56,948 nucleotides of DNA from Clostridia bacterium (lineage in GTDB: Bacteria > Bacillota > Clostridia > Oscillospirales > Acutalibacteraceae), in contig JAFQSY010000025.1 of the NCBI GenBank assembly GCA_017409265.1, positions 1 to 56,948 on the forward strand, read 5' to 3'. Position numbers and translations under genes: made by a program. Below the pieces are notes generated by a model. That model did not search any database. It was not told the DNA's origin and worked only from the letters and a program-made list of their open reading frames with translations. The stretch's first letter is position 1. Every line of letters starts with the position of its first letter. Below, one piece after another: positions 7,964 through 16,471 of this stretch.

Positions 7964-9019
7964 TTATATCAGTTTTTGGAGCACTTCGCCGATTGCATCA
8001 GCAAGGTATTTGAAGCCGAGGTCGTTGGGGTGGCAGCCCTCTACCGTGGCACCGTCGGCATCGCCCTCGAAAAGAGAGTTTGCATCTATAAAATATACGT
8101 TTCTGTCTTCGTTTGCAAGTGCGTTTTCATATGTAGCGCGTATGATGCTTTTTCTTTTGTCGCGGTCGTCAAAAAATCTTTCCATCGTGGTTGACGTAAG
8201 CATAATTATAGGTAAATCGGGATTCTTTTTACGCACTGTTTCAAACATTCTCTGATGGGTGTTTTTCAGGTGGTTACAGTCGGGAGCGTTGTGGTCATAG
8301 TCATACACAAAAACGCTCATTTCAAGCGAAGCTACGTAGTCTGCTATTACCTGCTCAGCCTTGCCGCTGCCTGAAAAACCGAGGTTTATGAAGTCGGTAT
8401 CAAAGCGCCTTGAAATCATAGAAGGATAAGCGTTACCCGGTCTTGATGCGCACCCGCCCTGGGTTATTGAGCTTCCGTAATATACCACGGGCTTTTCGGT
8501 GCGGTAATCGGAAGGTGGGAGAAGCTGAGCGCCTTCCCGTATTCCTATGTGAAGGCAACTGACGTTACTGTAAAGGGGAAAGTTAACAGTGATTTCCTTT
8601 AGCTCAGCGGTACTGAAATCAAGCTTGCTTTCAAACCCGTTTTCAATGTCGTACGCGGGGATGAACGAGCCGTAAAAACGTTCTTTTCCGTTTTGTCTGA
8701 TATACATATCAAAGCCTGCCGAGCCGGAGAGAGCGAAGTGCGGCATTTTGCAGATACCGTTCATCTGAGCATAGACCGTAACAAACGGACTGTCTGTCCG
8801 GAATCTCACCCTGCCGCCCGATGTGTTGGCATGCAGGGCGTAAACTCCTTCGTTTGTGTTGCGTGCAATCTCTTCCGGCATTCTGCGGAACAGTCCGTTT
8901 TCGTAAAACACTCCGTATATTCTGAACGGAGGTTCATTAACATTGTAGAATTCTGTTCCCTCTTTTGATACGGTTGGCTTTACCTGTAAAGCCTTGTCAA
9001 CGTCAGATGCCGTTTTCAT
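7964..9019 (-). CDS. SGNH/GDSL-type esterase
   Basis: A 351-residue hydrolase with no signal peptide. An N-terminal beta-sandwich-like region (about 20-170) resembles the carbohydrate-esterase accessory domain that precedes SGNH hydrolases. The catalytic domain starts at about 178. Block I is YYGSSITQGG with the nucleophile Ser, block II is NLGFSGSGKAE (Gly), block III is around YDHNAPD, and the Asp/His pair is near the end in EGCHPNDLGF. These are hallmarks of acetyl-ester-removing enzymes for acylated sugars. It forms a short same-strand run with the PepSY gene upstream. Confidence 0.85.
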   Translation of the reverse strand: MKTASDVDKALQVKPTVSKEGTEFYNVNEPPFRIYGVFYENGLFRRMPEEIARNTNEGVYALHANTSGGRVRFRTDSPFVTVYAQMNGICKMPHFALSGSAGFDMYIRQNGKERFYGSFIPAYDIENGFESKLDFSTAELKEITVNFPLYSNVSCLHIGIREGAQLLPPSDYRTEKPVVYYGSSITQGGCASRPGNAYPSMISRRFDTDFINLGFSGSGKAEQVIADYVASLEMSVFVYDYDHNAPDCNHLKNTHQRMFETVRKKNPDLPIIMLTSTTMERFFDDRDKRKSIIRATYENALANEDRNVYFIDANSLFEGDADGATVEGCHPNDLGFKYLADAIGEVLQKLI

Positions 9020-9034
9020 ATTTTACCTCTTTTC

Positions 9035-9925
9035 TCAGAAATCAAGCTCCTTATCTGCAACTATTACGTTGCCGTTTCTTGCGCTGATTTCATATTCGTA
9101 TTCATACTGACCTGCCCTGAATTCAACCTCGTAATGGGGGATTGCATCATCGGCATCAAGAGTAGCGGTAAGTCTTGAAACGTCGGCACTTTTGAAGCCT
9201 GCGTGGTTAAGAGCAATTTCCTTTGCTTTGTCGGCTGTGATGTAATCTGCGGTGGCGGAGACTGATTTGCCTGCTTCTTTTTCTTTTTCAGAGGCTAAAA
9301 CCTTGCCGTCCTTTGCGTTGATTTCATAATCGTATTCGTAGCCGTTTGCATAGAATTCCACGTCAAAGTTGGGGATGAGGTCGTTGCCGTCAAACTCTGC
9401 TTTTTCAAAAACTGCATCTTCTGCGGCGACACCTGCAGCCTTGAGTGCGGTCTGCTTTGCTTCGTCAACGCTGATGTAGCCTGAATTTTCCTTTGCAGGG
9501 GCAGAGGGGGCGGGCTCAGAAGCATCGGGTGAAGCTTTGGTGGTATCGACTTTTGCAGGTGCGGAGCGCAACGCTTCAACTTCGCTTTTGAGGATTCTTC
9601 CGTCGCTTACGGCAACCTCATAGTCATACTCCTTGTCGCCTGCGTTGAATTCGATTTCGTAATTTGCGGTTTTGTCGTCGTTGTCAAGCTGAGTCTTTGT
9701 GAATTTTGCATCTTCTTTTGTAACCTTTGCGTGTTCAAGAGCAAGGTTGATTGCTTCATCAAGCGTTACTTCCTTAACTGCTGAGGATGTAACCTGCGCT
9801 TTGGAAGCGGGAGCGTTGTTATCGGGGGTCTGTGTGGTGGATGTGTTTGCCGAGCATGCGGCGAAGGTGAGCAGCAGAGCTGCGGATAAAGTCAGAGCGG
9901 AAACCTTAAATAAATTCTTTTTCAT
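9035..9925 (-). CDS. PepSY-repeat lipoprotein (three PepSY domains)
   Basis: A 296-residue exported protein. The signal peptide ends in a lipobox-like TFAAC, giving a lipid-anchored Cys24. A Thr/Ser/Pro-rich linker leads into three PepSY domains (about 50-110, 150-210, 225-296), each with the pattern I-xx-DEA-xx-IAL-xxA followed by a YEYDYEI-type strand. Another low-complexity Ala/Pro/Ser linker separates domains 1 and 2. PepSY domains are known as extracytoplasmic peptidase inhibitors or modulators. The neighbouring sensor kinase also has a PepSY region, and both promoters share an operator-like sequence, so the protein is probably under control of the adjacent two-component system and may act in the same sensing circuit. 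Confidence 0.88.
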   Translation of the reverse strand: MKKNLFKVSALTLSAALLLTFAACSANTSTTQTPDNNAPASKAQVTSSAVKEVTLDEAINLALEHAKVTKEDAKFTKTQLDNDDKTANYEIEFNAGDKEYDYEVAVSDGRILKSEVEALRSAPAKVDTTKASPDASEPAPSAPAKENSGYISVDEAKQTALKAAGVAAEDAVFEKAEFDGNDLIPNFDVEFYANGYEYDYEINAKDGKVLASEKEKEAGKSVSATADYITADKAKEIALNHAGFKSADVSRLTATLDADDAIPHYEVEFRAGQYEYEYEISARNGNVIVADKELDF

Positions 9926-9974
9926 ATTGATACTCCTTTCTTTGAGGGAATCGGTGTTCCCTTTCTGTGACTAC

Positions 9975-10008
9975 ATATTAACCCGCAAAGATTAAAGTAT
10001 CATTAGAA
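9975..10008 (-). promoter_or_regulatory. Predicted response-regulator-activated promoter of the PepSY lipoprotein gene
   Basis: On the minus strand TTCTAATGATACTTTAAT (10008-9991) is followed after exactly 10 bases by TAATAT (9980-9975), a likely -10. No good -35 exists, so an activator is expected. The element holds two TTAAT-like half-sites 11 bases apart, the usual geometry for OmpR-family regulators. A 16/18 copy lies upstream of the regulator gene itself at 12334-12351. Confidence 0.65.
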
Positions 10009-10010
10009 AC

Positions 10011-11621
10011 TCAAACTTTTTTGAAAAAAGTTACGGTGAATTCAGAGCCTTCTCCGAATACCGATTTTACCTCCGCTTTTCCGTTATGAAGAACGGCAAT
10101 CCTTTCAACAAGAGCAAGCCCGAGCCCGAAGCCTTCACTGTTGCTTCTTGAGGAGTCTGCGCGATAGAATCTGCCCCATATTTTCGGCAGGTCATCTTCT
10201 TTAATGCCTATTCCGTCATCTTTTACGCCGAGGATTATTTTATCATCCTCTTCGGTAAGGTTTACCCATATGTTTCCGCGTTCCTTGCCGTAGCGCACTG
10301 CGTTGGAAATCAGATTTTCAAGCAGATGGCGGATTAAATCGGCGTTCATATCAAGATGAATACCGCTGTTAATATTATAATGTAATTGAATATTCTTTTC
10401 CGTTTTGTATGAGCGGCATATATCGGCGGATAGCGCGCTTAAATCGGAGAGCTCAAAACGGAATCTTTTTGTTCCTTGCTCAGCTCTTGTAAGAGAGAGA
10501 AGGGCACTTACAAGCCTTGTCATTTTGTCTGTTTGCTCGTTTATGGAAACGAAGGCTTCTTCCTTTTCTGAACCGTCTGCGTTTGGACTCATTGCGTATT
10601 CACATTCCGCTTTGATAACGGCAAGGGGAGTGCGCAGCTCGTGAGAAGCATCGGAGGTGAATTGCTTTTCACTTTCAAAGGAGGTCTGAAGTCTTTCAAG
10701 CATACTGTTGAAAGTGTCAGCGAGGTCGGATATTTCATCGTTACCGCCTTCAACTTTGATTCTTTGCGACAAATCCTTACCGTCGTTTATACTGCGTGCC
10801 GAATTGCTGATGCTTTCAACACGCTTCATTGTTTTCTTGGCAAGCAGATATGCTCCTGCTGCGGCGAGAATGACAAACAGAGGCAGAATATAAATTATGG
10901 CTTTTGTGACCGTGCCAAGCACCGATGTGACGGGATTGGCAAGCACAAGACCTCTTACAAAAACGCTGTTGTAATGCGGTGCGGAGTCGGTGAATTCTAC
11001 GCTGAAAACCTGTCTGTCAGAGTATCCGGGTAACTCAACGTTAACAATTTTTGCCGTTTCTTTTGAGGCACCTGCGTGTTCAAGAGCAATTTCTATTGCC
11101 TGCTCGGTGTCGATTCCGTTCTGAAAGCTTATCACAGAGTATTCTTTCGGGGTAAGCGCGGCATCGTGCGCAGAGCCTGCTTCATATTTTATTATCTGCC
11201 CCGAGAAAGCATCGATTTCATATTCGTACTTATTAAAGTTGATTAATACATCATAAAAATAGTATTCTGTTTCATTCTCAGGGGTGCATTTAACGGGTTG
11301 ACCGTTGTTTGGATTTGAAGAAAGATTGAACGGGATTTTTCCGTCAACGCATTGCCAGCTGCCGCCGTTGTCCATATGGTAAACGTCAAAATAAATACCT
11401 TCCGAATAAAAAAGAAAATCGTTTTCTATCTCAAGAATACCGTTTTTATATTCAATTTCATCAGCGTTTCTTTCAACGGCGGATATGAGCCTCTGCTTGG
11501 TCTCTCTGGTTGTCATAACGTGACTGGTTGCAATGAGCCCCGTAATACTTACGGTGCAGACTGCGGTAATCAGTAACGTTGTCCAGAGAGCTATTTTAAG
11601 TTTAAACGATATGTTTTTCAT
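10011..11621 (-). CDS. Sensor histidine kinase with extracytoplasmic PepSY region
   Basis: A 536-residue membrane kinase. TM1 is at about 10-32 and TM2 at about 238-262. The 200-residue loop outside the cell contains PepSY-like segments: YEYEIDAFSGQIIKYE near 130 and GIDTEQAIEIALEHAG near 168. HAMP follows TM2. The phospho-accepting His is in SDASHELRTPLAV, the N box in NLISNAVRYG, and ATP-lid motifs are DDGIGI and GFGLGLAL. It overlaps the response regulator stop by 4 bases, so the pair is one operon. The presence of PepSY in both the sensor and the adjacent lipoprotein suggests that ligand binding or mutual interaction of these domains is part of the signal. Confidence 0.92.
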   Translation of the reverse strand: MKNISFKLKIALWTTLLITAVCTVSITGLIATSHVMTTRETKQRLISAVERNADEIEYKNGILEIENDFLFYSEGIYFDVYHMDNGGSWQCVDGKIPFNLSSNPNNGQPVKCTPENETEYYFYDVLINFNKYEYEIDAFSGQIIKYEAGSAHDAALTPKEYSVISFQNGIDTEQAIEIALEHAGASKETAKIVNVELPGYSDRQVFSVEFTDSAPHYNSVFVRGLVLANPVTSVLGTVTKAIIYILPLFVILAAAGAYLLAKKTMKRVESISNSARSINDGKDLSQRIKVEGGNDEISDLADTFNSMLERLQTSFESEKQFTSDASHELRTPLAVIKAECEYAMSPNADGSEKEEAFVSINEQTDKMTRLVSALLSLTRAEQGTKRFRFELSDLSALSADICRSYKTEKNIQLHYNINSGIHLDMNADLIRHLLENLISNAVRYGKERGNIWVNLTEEDDKIILGVKDDGIGIKEDDLPKIWGRFYRADSSRSNSEGFGLGLALVERIAVLHNGKAEVKSVFGEGSEFTVTFFKKV

Positions 11622-12292
11622 TTTATCACCTTGAGCGTATATCCTGCACCTCTTACGGTGTGGATAAGCTTTGTTTCAAAATCTTCATCAATCTTTTTGC
11701 GAAGGTAACGGATATAAACGTCAACAACGTTAGTGCCGCCTTCATAGTCATAATTCCAGATATGATTTTCGATTTTTTCGCGGCTCAGAACAATTCCGCA
11801 GTTTACTGCCATGTAATGCAAAAGCTCGTATTCCTTGGCGGAGAGTTTGATTACTTTTCCGTTACGGCGTACTTCCATGGATGATGTATCTATCACCAGG
11901 TTGTCAACTGTTATGACGCTTGATTTGTGCTCTGAGTTTTTTCTCAGCATTACCCTGAGCCTTGCCAGCAATTCCTCAATCGCAAAAGGCTTTACAAGAT
12001 AATCGTCCGCACCGATATCAAGACCTGTTACACGGTCCTCAATGCTGTCACGTGCAGTAAGGAACAAAACGGGCGTAGCATCACCCCGGCTTCTCATCTT
12101 TTTTACAAGTGAGATTCCGTCAAGCTTCGGCATCATTATATCGAAAACGGCAGCATCATATTCGCCTGAGAATAAAAAATCGTCGGCTTCCTCACCGTCG
12201 AAGGCACAGTCAACGCTGTAACCTGCCGCTTTGAGCTGCTTTGCCAGAATTCTGTTAAGGCTTTTTTCGTCCTCTGCTATAAGTATCCTCAT
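11618..12292 (-). CDS. OmpR-family response regulator
   Basis: Receiver domain (about 1-115) with acidic pair E7/D8, phospho-acceptor D51 in VFDIMMPKLDG, Thr in LFLTARD and Lys in LVKPFA, followed by a winged-helix DNA-binding domain (about 125-223) with the typical LSAKEYELLHYM and GAGYTLK segments. Three ATGs are possible. The one at 12292 is chosen because AAGGAGG sits 7 bases ahead, whereas the ATG at 12298 is only 1 base from it. It should activate its own operon and the PepSY lipoprotein gene through the shared 18-base element. Confidence 0.93.
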   Translation of the reverse strand: MRILIAEDEKSLNRILAKQLKAAGYSVDCAFDGEEADDFLFSGEYDAAVFDIMMPKLDGISLVKKMRSRGDATPVLFLTARDSIEDRVTGLDIGADDYLVKPFAIEELLARLRVMLRKNSEHKSSVITVDNLVIDTSSMEVRRNGKVIKLSAKEYELLHYMAVNCGIVLSREKIENHIWNYDYEGGTNVVDVYIRYLRKKIDEDFETKLIHTVRGAGYTLKVIK

Positions 12293-12317
12293 ATTCATAC
12301 CTCCTTGCCTTTTCAAA

Positions 12318-12351
12318 AGTATAGTGCCGGATTATTAAAATCTCATTAGAA
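12318..12351 (-). promoter_or_regulatory. Predicted autoregulated promoter of the two-component operon
   Basis: On the minus strand TTCTAATGAGATTTTAAT (12351-12334) stands 10 bases before TATACT (12323-12318). The repeat TTCTAAT-N4-TTTTAAT has an 11-base period. Sequence and spacing match the element at 9975-10008. Confidence 0.65.
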
Positions 12352-12498
12352 TAATTACAGTTTACAACAACGAAACACGGTGTGTCAACGGCGGCTTTTT
12401 GTCTATATGAAAAAACATTTATTGCCAAATGTGAAATTTTGTTGTTTTCGGTTGTATTTAAGATTGTTTTGTAGTAATATAAAGAACAAGAAACAATT

Positions 12499-12747
12499 TT
12501 GCACTTAAAGAAAACTCTTGCCTTATTAAAGAGATATTATGCGGTTACTCCAATATATAGCCAATGGGGAATCCTAGGATATATTAAATACTGGAGTCAT
12601 CCTAAAAAGAAAAACGGTGTTGAAGTTGATAGTGCTAAAGCACACAAAAATGTCATTTTTGGTTCAGTGAAAAATGAAACTAAATCAATTATAAAAAGTG
12701 CGACTGACAATTATACATATTTAAAAAGCAGTAAAGCACTATGGTAA
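12499..12747 (+). CDS. Small hypothetical ORF or 3' remnant, AT-rich
   Basis: A frame of 82 codons beginning at a TTG with no good ribosome binding site; the previous in-frame stop is at 12475-12477. The product is basic and aromatic (YSQWGILGYIKYWSHPKKK, then a Lys/Ser/Asn-rich tail). I do not recognise it. The lack of an initiation signal and the AT-rich composition, unlike both flanks, suggest either a remnant of a longer imported gene or a non-coding frame. It directly precedes a small membrane protein gene of the same composition. Confidence 0.35.
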   Translation: MHLKKTLALLKRYYAVTPIYSQWGILGYIKYWSHPKKKNGVEVDSAKAHKNVIFGSVKNETKSIIKSATDNYTYLKSSKALW

Positions 12748-12774
12748 TTATGGTTTTTAATGGAGGGTTTGTTT

Positions 12775-13410
12775 ATGAGTTTTATAATAAGTACATTTTT
12801 GCGTTTAATAATATTAATCGTTTGTGCTATTATTGAAATTTTTACTATTGTAAATATCATAAGAGACTTCTCTTGCAAAAAGTTAATATTTCTTTTTATA
12901 CCATTTTTGATAGTCTTCACAATGTTCTTTCAGGGTAATTACAAGCAACCAAAGCTCGATGTTGAAAAAGCAATTTGTATAGCTCAAAATACAATCTCGT
13001 CAAAAGAAAATAAGATTCCCGCTGGCATTTATGACAATGGACAATACAATGTTATTTTAAGTAGTTATGAAAGTGACGATGCATACAAAGAATTGGACGA
13101 CATTTCTAACGAATACAATAAATTTTTCAAACTTTTTGCAAAAAAAGGGTTTTGCGATAACATCAAATATCTTATAACCCCAATGAAATCAGATCGTCAA
13201 AGTGAAGGCTTCTATATGCATCAAGGTTATCGAGGGAGTGTTTTTATTGCTGTTAATAAAGAATTGATTATTGAAATTGATTATTTAATATACAGAAAAG
13301 CTGACGAAATATTAGGTGCAATTTATTCACCTCCTGTGCTTAATACAATTGATTTTACACAAATAATTACACCTGAAAATTTAGTACAAAAAGAAGATAC
13401 AACATTTTAA
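12775..13410 (+). CDS. Hypothetical membrane-anchored protein, AT-rich
   Basis: Unrecognised protein of 211 residues. Two hydrophobic segments (about 1-25 and 32-50) anchor it, followed by a soluble domain of about 155 residues facing outward. The start at 12775 is supported by GGAGGG at 12762-12767. The soluble part has alternating beta-like stretches (GQYNVILSSY, YRGSVFIAVNKELIIEIDY) but no motif I know. Codon use is much richer in A/T than the next gene, so it was probably acquired together with the preceding small ORF. Confidence 0.6.
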   Translation: MSFIISTFLRLIILIVCAIIEIFTIVNIIRDFSCKKLIFLFIPFLIVFTMFFQGNYKQPKLDVEKAICIAQNTISSKENKIPAGIYDNGQYNVILSSYESDDAYKELDDISNEYNKFFKLFAKKGFCDNIKYLITPMKSDRQSEGFYMHQGYRGSVFIAVNKELIIEIDYLIYRKADEILGAIYSPPVLNTIDFTQIITPENLVQKEDTTF

Positions 13411-13423
13411 ACGGAGAATGTTT

Positions 13424-14179
13424 ATGAAAGAATATGTTCAGCGACTCAAAGATAATTGCCCCAAAAGAAGATTTGCCTTTTGGTGGATTTTCAGACTGCT
13501 TATGGTTTATGCGTTTGTGGCAGGTTTCTTCAAGAAACCGTTTGATATAACCGATCCGCTTCAGGTAGGTGCAAATCTTGTTGCAATGTTTGCGTGGGAA
13601 ATACTGATGCTCTGTTCACCGAAGAGGGTTTTCCGCTATATGCCGTCGGTGATTCAGACTTTTTCGATACTGATAGTTTTTGCGGCTTCCTTCTGCGGTA
13701 AGTTTCTTAATTTCTATTATGATATCCGCCTGTGGGACGCGGCGCTTCATTTTCTCGGCGGCGCAGGATGCGTTTTCCTTGGGTATGAATTTGCCTGTGC
13801 ATTGATAAAGAGAGATAAAAAAGACGCTTCTCTTTCAATGGTTCTTCTTGCGGCGGTAGGCTTTTCGTTTATCGGTGCAACCGCATGGGAGCTGTTTGAA
13901 TTCACTTTTGATCAGGTGGCAGGCATGATGAGCGGCTATCCGGGCGATTCTCAGCACTGGTCGCTGCTGCTCGCGCTTGATACGGCAAAGGCAGTAACTC
14001 TTTTTGATCCGATTGTCCCCGAACGCTGGCCTATTATGGATATAATGGGCGATATTGTTCTTAACACCGTCGGAGCACTTGTTGCTTACATATTCCTGAA
14101 GCTTGTTCCCTACCGCCATAAGGGAAGGTTCAAATTTGATTTTGATTTTGCACAGGAAAGGGAAACTGTAAACGTATAA
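13424..14179 (+). CDS. YjdF-like multi-pass membrane protein
   Basis: A 251-residue integral membrane protein with about six hydrophobic segments. Conserved-looking features are a DIRLWDAALHFLGG motif near residue 102 and WELFEFTFD near 152, matching the YjdF/DUF2238-like family pattern of Asp and His in the membrane. Function is unknown. The start at 13424 follows CGGAG; an ATG at 13418 lacks spacing. G+C returns to the window average here, in contrast to the two genes before it. A perfect terminator follows directly. Confidence 0.7.
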   Translation: MKEYVQRLKDNCPKRRFAFWWIFRLLMVYAFVAGFFKKPFDITDPLQVGANLVAMFAWEILMLCSPKRVFRYMPSVIQTFSILIVFAASFCGKFLNFYYDIRLWDAALHFLGGAGCVFLGYEFACALIKRDKKDASLSMVLLAAVGFSFIGATAWELFEFTFDQVAGMMSGYPGDSQHWSLLLALDTAKAVTLFDPIVPERWPIMDIMGDIVLNTVGALVAYIFLKLVPYRHKGRFKFDFDFAQERETVNV

Positions 14180-14222
14180 AAAAACCCCGATTTTCACTAA
14201 CGAAAATCGGGGTTTTCTTTTG
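14178..14222. terminator. Bidirectional rho-independent terminator
   Basis: AACCCCGATTTT (14183-14194) pairs with AAAATCGGGGTT (14203-14214), with A-run before and T-run after, between converging genes. Confidence 0.9.
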
Positions 14223-14223
14223 C

Positions 14224-15942
14224 TCAGAAGTTGAAATCAAAAATAATAATTGCTTTGAAGAGATAGGTGAGGATGTACTTCATATACTTGACGATGTCGG
14301 AGAAGATTTTTGCAGTTTTATCGCTTATGTTGCTGATGTTTGAGGAAACGGAAACCGTTCCGTAGCCGTCGAGAGTTCCGTTGTTATCGTCAACGTTATC
14401 GTTGTCAAAAGCGAATTCATAAAGAATAGGGGATGCGATAGCAAGCAGGAAGTATTCTGCGGAGGTTGCGCCGCCGAAAACCTTGGTGCCGAGCTTGGTG
14501 AGTTCATCGGAGATTGATTCGATGCCGTAATCCTCGAGGAAAGCGTTTGCAGCTTTGAGGAAAAGCTCGTCGCTGATGCCTGCAAGGTCGGTTCTGAGGA
14601 TGAGAGCAACTGTTCTCAGGAGAATTGCAACTTCGGTGCTTTCAAGGTCCTTGTTCTCTCCGCCCTCGTAGTGGGCGGCAACAAGCTCTGTTGCAAGATC
14701 CCAGGGATCTTCGTAGTTGCTGTCAGGGATATCAATATTGTATGCCTTAGCAAGCTCCTGAACGCCGCCTTCGCCGTAGAGAGGCATTTCAAGAATATCG
14801 GTAAGCCCCGTTACAGCGGTGTAAACAAGATCATAGTAGAAAGCGTCCTCGGCAATTCCCATTTTCTCCATTGAAAGGGAGAGGGAAAGGCGGTATTTGA
14901 TGCCTTCTTTAAGGAAGCCCTTTGCGTATGCGTTAAGGCCGCTGTTCATAAGGTCGATGTGCTCCTGAGTGAAGCCGGAAACCGTCTGAGTGAGAGCATC
15001 GGTGTCAATGCTTTCGATTGTTTTGGATTCATATTTGATTTCATCCTCGGTGAGGGTGAAGAATCTGTAAGCGAGAGGATACATTGTGAGTGAGGTTGTT
15101 GCAAAGTCGGTGATTGTGTTGCCGAGAAGGCTTGTGAAGGTGGTAACGTCACTGCAATGCTCGTGGCCTGAGAAAACAAGCTTGATTCCCCAGTCGGCAA
15201 AGAGCTCAGCGGTGGTGTTGTGGAATTTTACGATAAAGTTTTTGCTGAAAATGCTCTGAAGGGGCATATGGTTATTGAGGTTGTGATGCATCATGAGGAT
15301 GGGATATCTGCCGTCAGCGTCAGCGGCTTTAACCTGCTGATGTACCCAATCGATTTTTTCAGCGGTCATACCGTCCTCGGTGGAGGCGGTTTCATCGCAG
15401 CTGTCAAGAGCGATAAGGCGGTATTTTTCACCGAGGTTTGCGGTGTATGAGCAGTCGTTCTCGTTGATTACGAGAGCCTGATCGTAGCCGAAATCATGAT
15501 AAATGCTCTTGAACTGAGCAAAGGTGGTTTCTGAGCCTTCAGCGGCATCGTGGTTACCGTTTATAACGTAAACCTGTTTGCCGTAGGTTGCTTCAAAAGC
15601 GGCAAGCTTTGCGGCCATATCGTAGTGCTCCTGGGGGATAGCACGGCCGTTGTCAACAAGGTCGCCTGAAAGAAGAACGAATTCAATTTCATCGTTTTCG
15701 CCGCACTGCTTAAGGAATTCGTCAATAATAAAACCGCTTTCATCCTCCATAGCGCAGCGCCTGTTGGCGTACCAGTAAATGGGGTCGTCTATTTCGCCTT
15801 CAAGCACTTCTCTGGGGATGTTGTAGTGAAGGTCTGAGGCAACGGCGAAACTGAGGTCGGGCTCTTCGTTTGCGAAAGCGCCAATAACGCAGGAGCAAAC
15901 AAGAAGGCACAGCGACAAAAGAATACAAACGGCTTTTTTCAT
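14224..15942 (-). CDS. Secreted calcineurin-like metallophosphoesterase
   Basis: A 572-residue exported phosphoesterase. The signal peptide ends at about residue 24 (VIGAFA-NEE). The metal-binding motifs appear in order: DLHYN near 37, GDLVDNG near 93, GNHD near 128, MMHH near 216 and GHEH near 258, so the di-metal site is complete. The C-terminal 290 residues are helical and unfamiliar, and the last 20 residues are hydrophobic and may hold the protein to the membrane. It stands alone on its strand. Likely substrates are extracellular phosphoesters. Confidence 0.88.
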   Translation of the reverse strand: MKKAVCILLSLCLLVCSCVIGAFANEEPDLSFAVASDLHYNIPREVLEGEIDDPIYWYANRRCAMEDESGFIIDEFLKQCGENDEIEFVLLSGDLVDNGRAIPQEHYDMAAKLAAFEATYGKQVYVINGNHDAAEGSETTFAQFKSIYHDFGYDQALVINENDCSYTANLGEKYRLIALDSCDETASTEDGMTAEKIDWVHQQVKAADADGRYPILMMHHNLNNHMPLQSIFSKNFIVKFHNTTAELFADWGIKLVFSGHEHCSDVTTFTSLLGNTITDFATTSLTMYPLAYRFFTLTEDEIKYESKTIESIDTDALTQTVSGFTQEHIDLMNSGLNAYAKGFLKEGIKYRLSLSLSMEKMGIAEDAFYYDLVYTAVTGLTDILEMPLYGEGGVQELAKAYNIDIPDSNYEDPWDLATELVAAHYEGGENKDLESTEVAILLRTVALILRTDLAGISDELFLKAANAFLEDYGIESISDELTKLGTKVFGGATSAEYFLLAIASPILYEFAFDNDNVDDNNGTLDGYGTVSVSSNISNISDKTAKIFSDIVKYMKYILTYLFKAIIIFDFNF

Positions 15943-16076
15943 AAAAAATCCTCTTTCCTATGCTTATAAAGCATAAATAAATAATATAAGAATTTTATCA
16001 TAAGCCACTATATTTGTCAAGAAAGCAGAAAAGGGAGGAGAAAAACAAAAAAATAAAAGAAATTTTGCAAAAGGGC

Positions 16077-16105
16077 TTGATTTTTTCTGAAGGTTAATAT
16101 ATAAT
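16077..16105 (+). promoter_or_regulatory. Promoter of tRNA-Ser
   Basis: TTGATT (16077-16082) and TATAAT (16100-16105) are separated by 17 bases and lie 37 bases before the mature tRNA. Confidence 0.8.
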
Positions 16106-16141
16106 AGCCAATGCTGTTTTTAATAATTATTTGACAGATAC

Positions 16142-16233
16142 GGAGAGTTGTCCGAGCTGGTCGAAGGAGCACGATTGGAAATCGTGTAACCGCCTAAAAC
16201 GGTTCGAGGGTTCGAATCCCTTGCTCTCCGCCA
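16142..16233 (+). tRNA. tRNA-Ser (anticodon GGA), CCA encoded
   Basis: A 92-base class II tRNA. The acceptor stem is GGAGAGT (16142-16148) against GCTCTCC (16223-16229), followed by discriminator G and genomic CCA (16231-16233). The anticodon stem is CACGA/TCGTG with loop TTGGAAA, anticodon GGA at 16177-16179. A long variable arm is present, and the T arm is GAGGGTTCGAATCCC. It reads UCC/UCU. Its 3' tail is repeated twice downstream and its T arm recurs in inverted orientation, described separately. Confidence 0.96.
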
Positions 16234-16236
16234 TGA

Positions 16237-16279
16237 AATTAAGAGAAATATCCGCAAGGATGTTTCTCTTAATTTTTTT
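16237..16279 (+). terminator. Terminator of tRNA-Ser
   Basis: AATTAAGAGAAA (16238-16249) pairs with TTTCTCTTAATT (16263-16274) and is followed by seven T. Confidence 0.85.
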
Positions 16280-16430
16280 GTAAGCAAGGGATTCGAAAGC
16301 CCGTTAAGAAAACAGTCCGGTGGACTGTTTTTAGGGCGTGGGACTACACCGTGAAGAATTAGACAAACACGCAACATACAGCGAGAAGAATAAAGAATAG
16401 ACAGTAAAAGCCCCTTGCTCTCCGCCATGA

Positions 16431-16471
16431 AATCAAGAGAGATACCAAACGGTATCTCTCTTGATTTTTTT
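16431..16471 (+). terminator. Terminator after second tRNA tail copy
   Basis: ATCAAGAGAGATACC pairs perfectly with GGTATCTCTCTTGAT, followed by seven T. It sits in the same position relative to the tail as the first terminator, but the stem sequence differs, with compensating changes. Confidence 0.85.

Noticed and set aside
10641-11033. Plus-strand frame opposite the histidine kinase gene
   Set aside because: Shadow of the kinase coding frame, without initiation signals.
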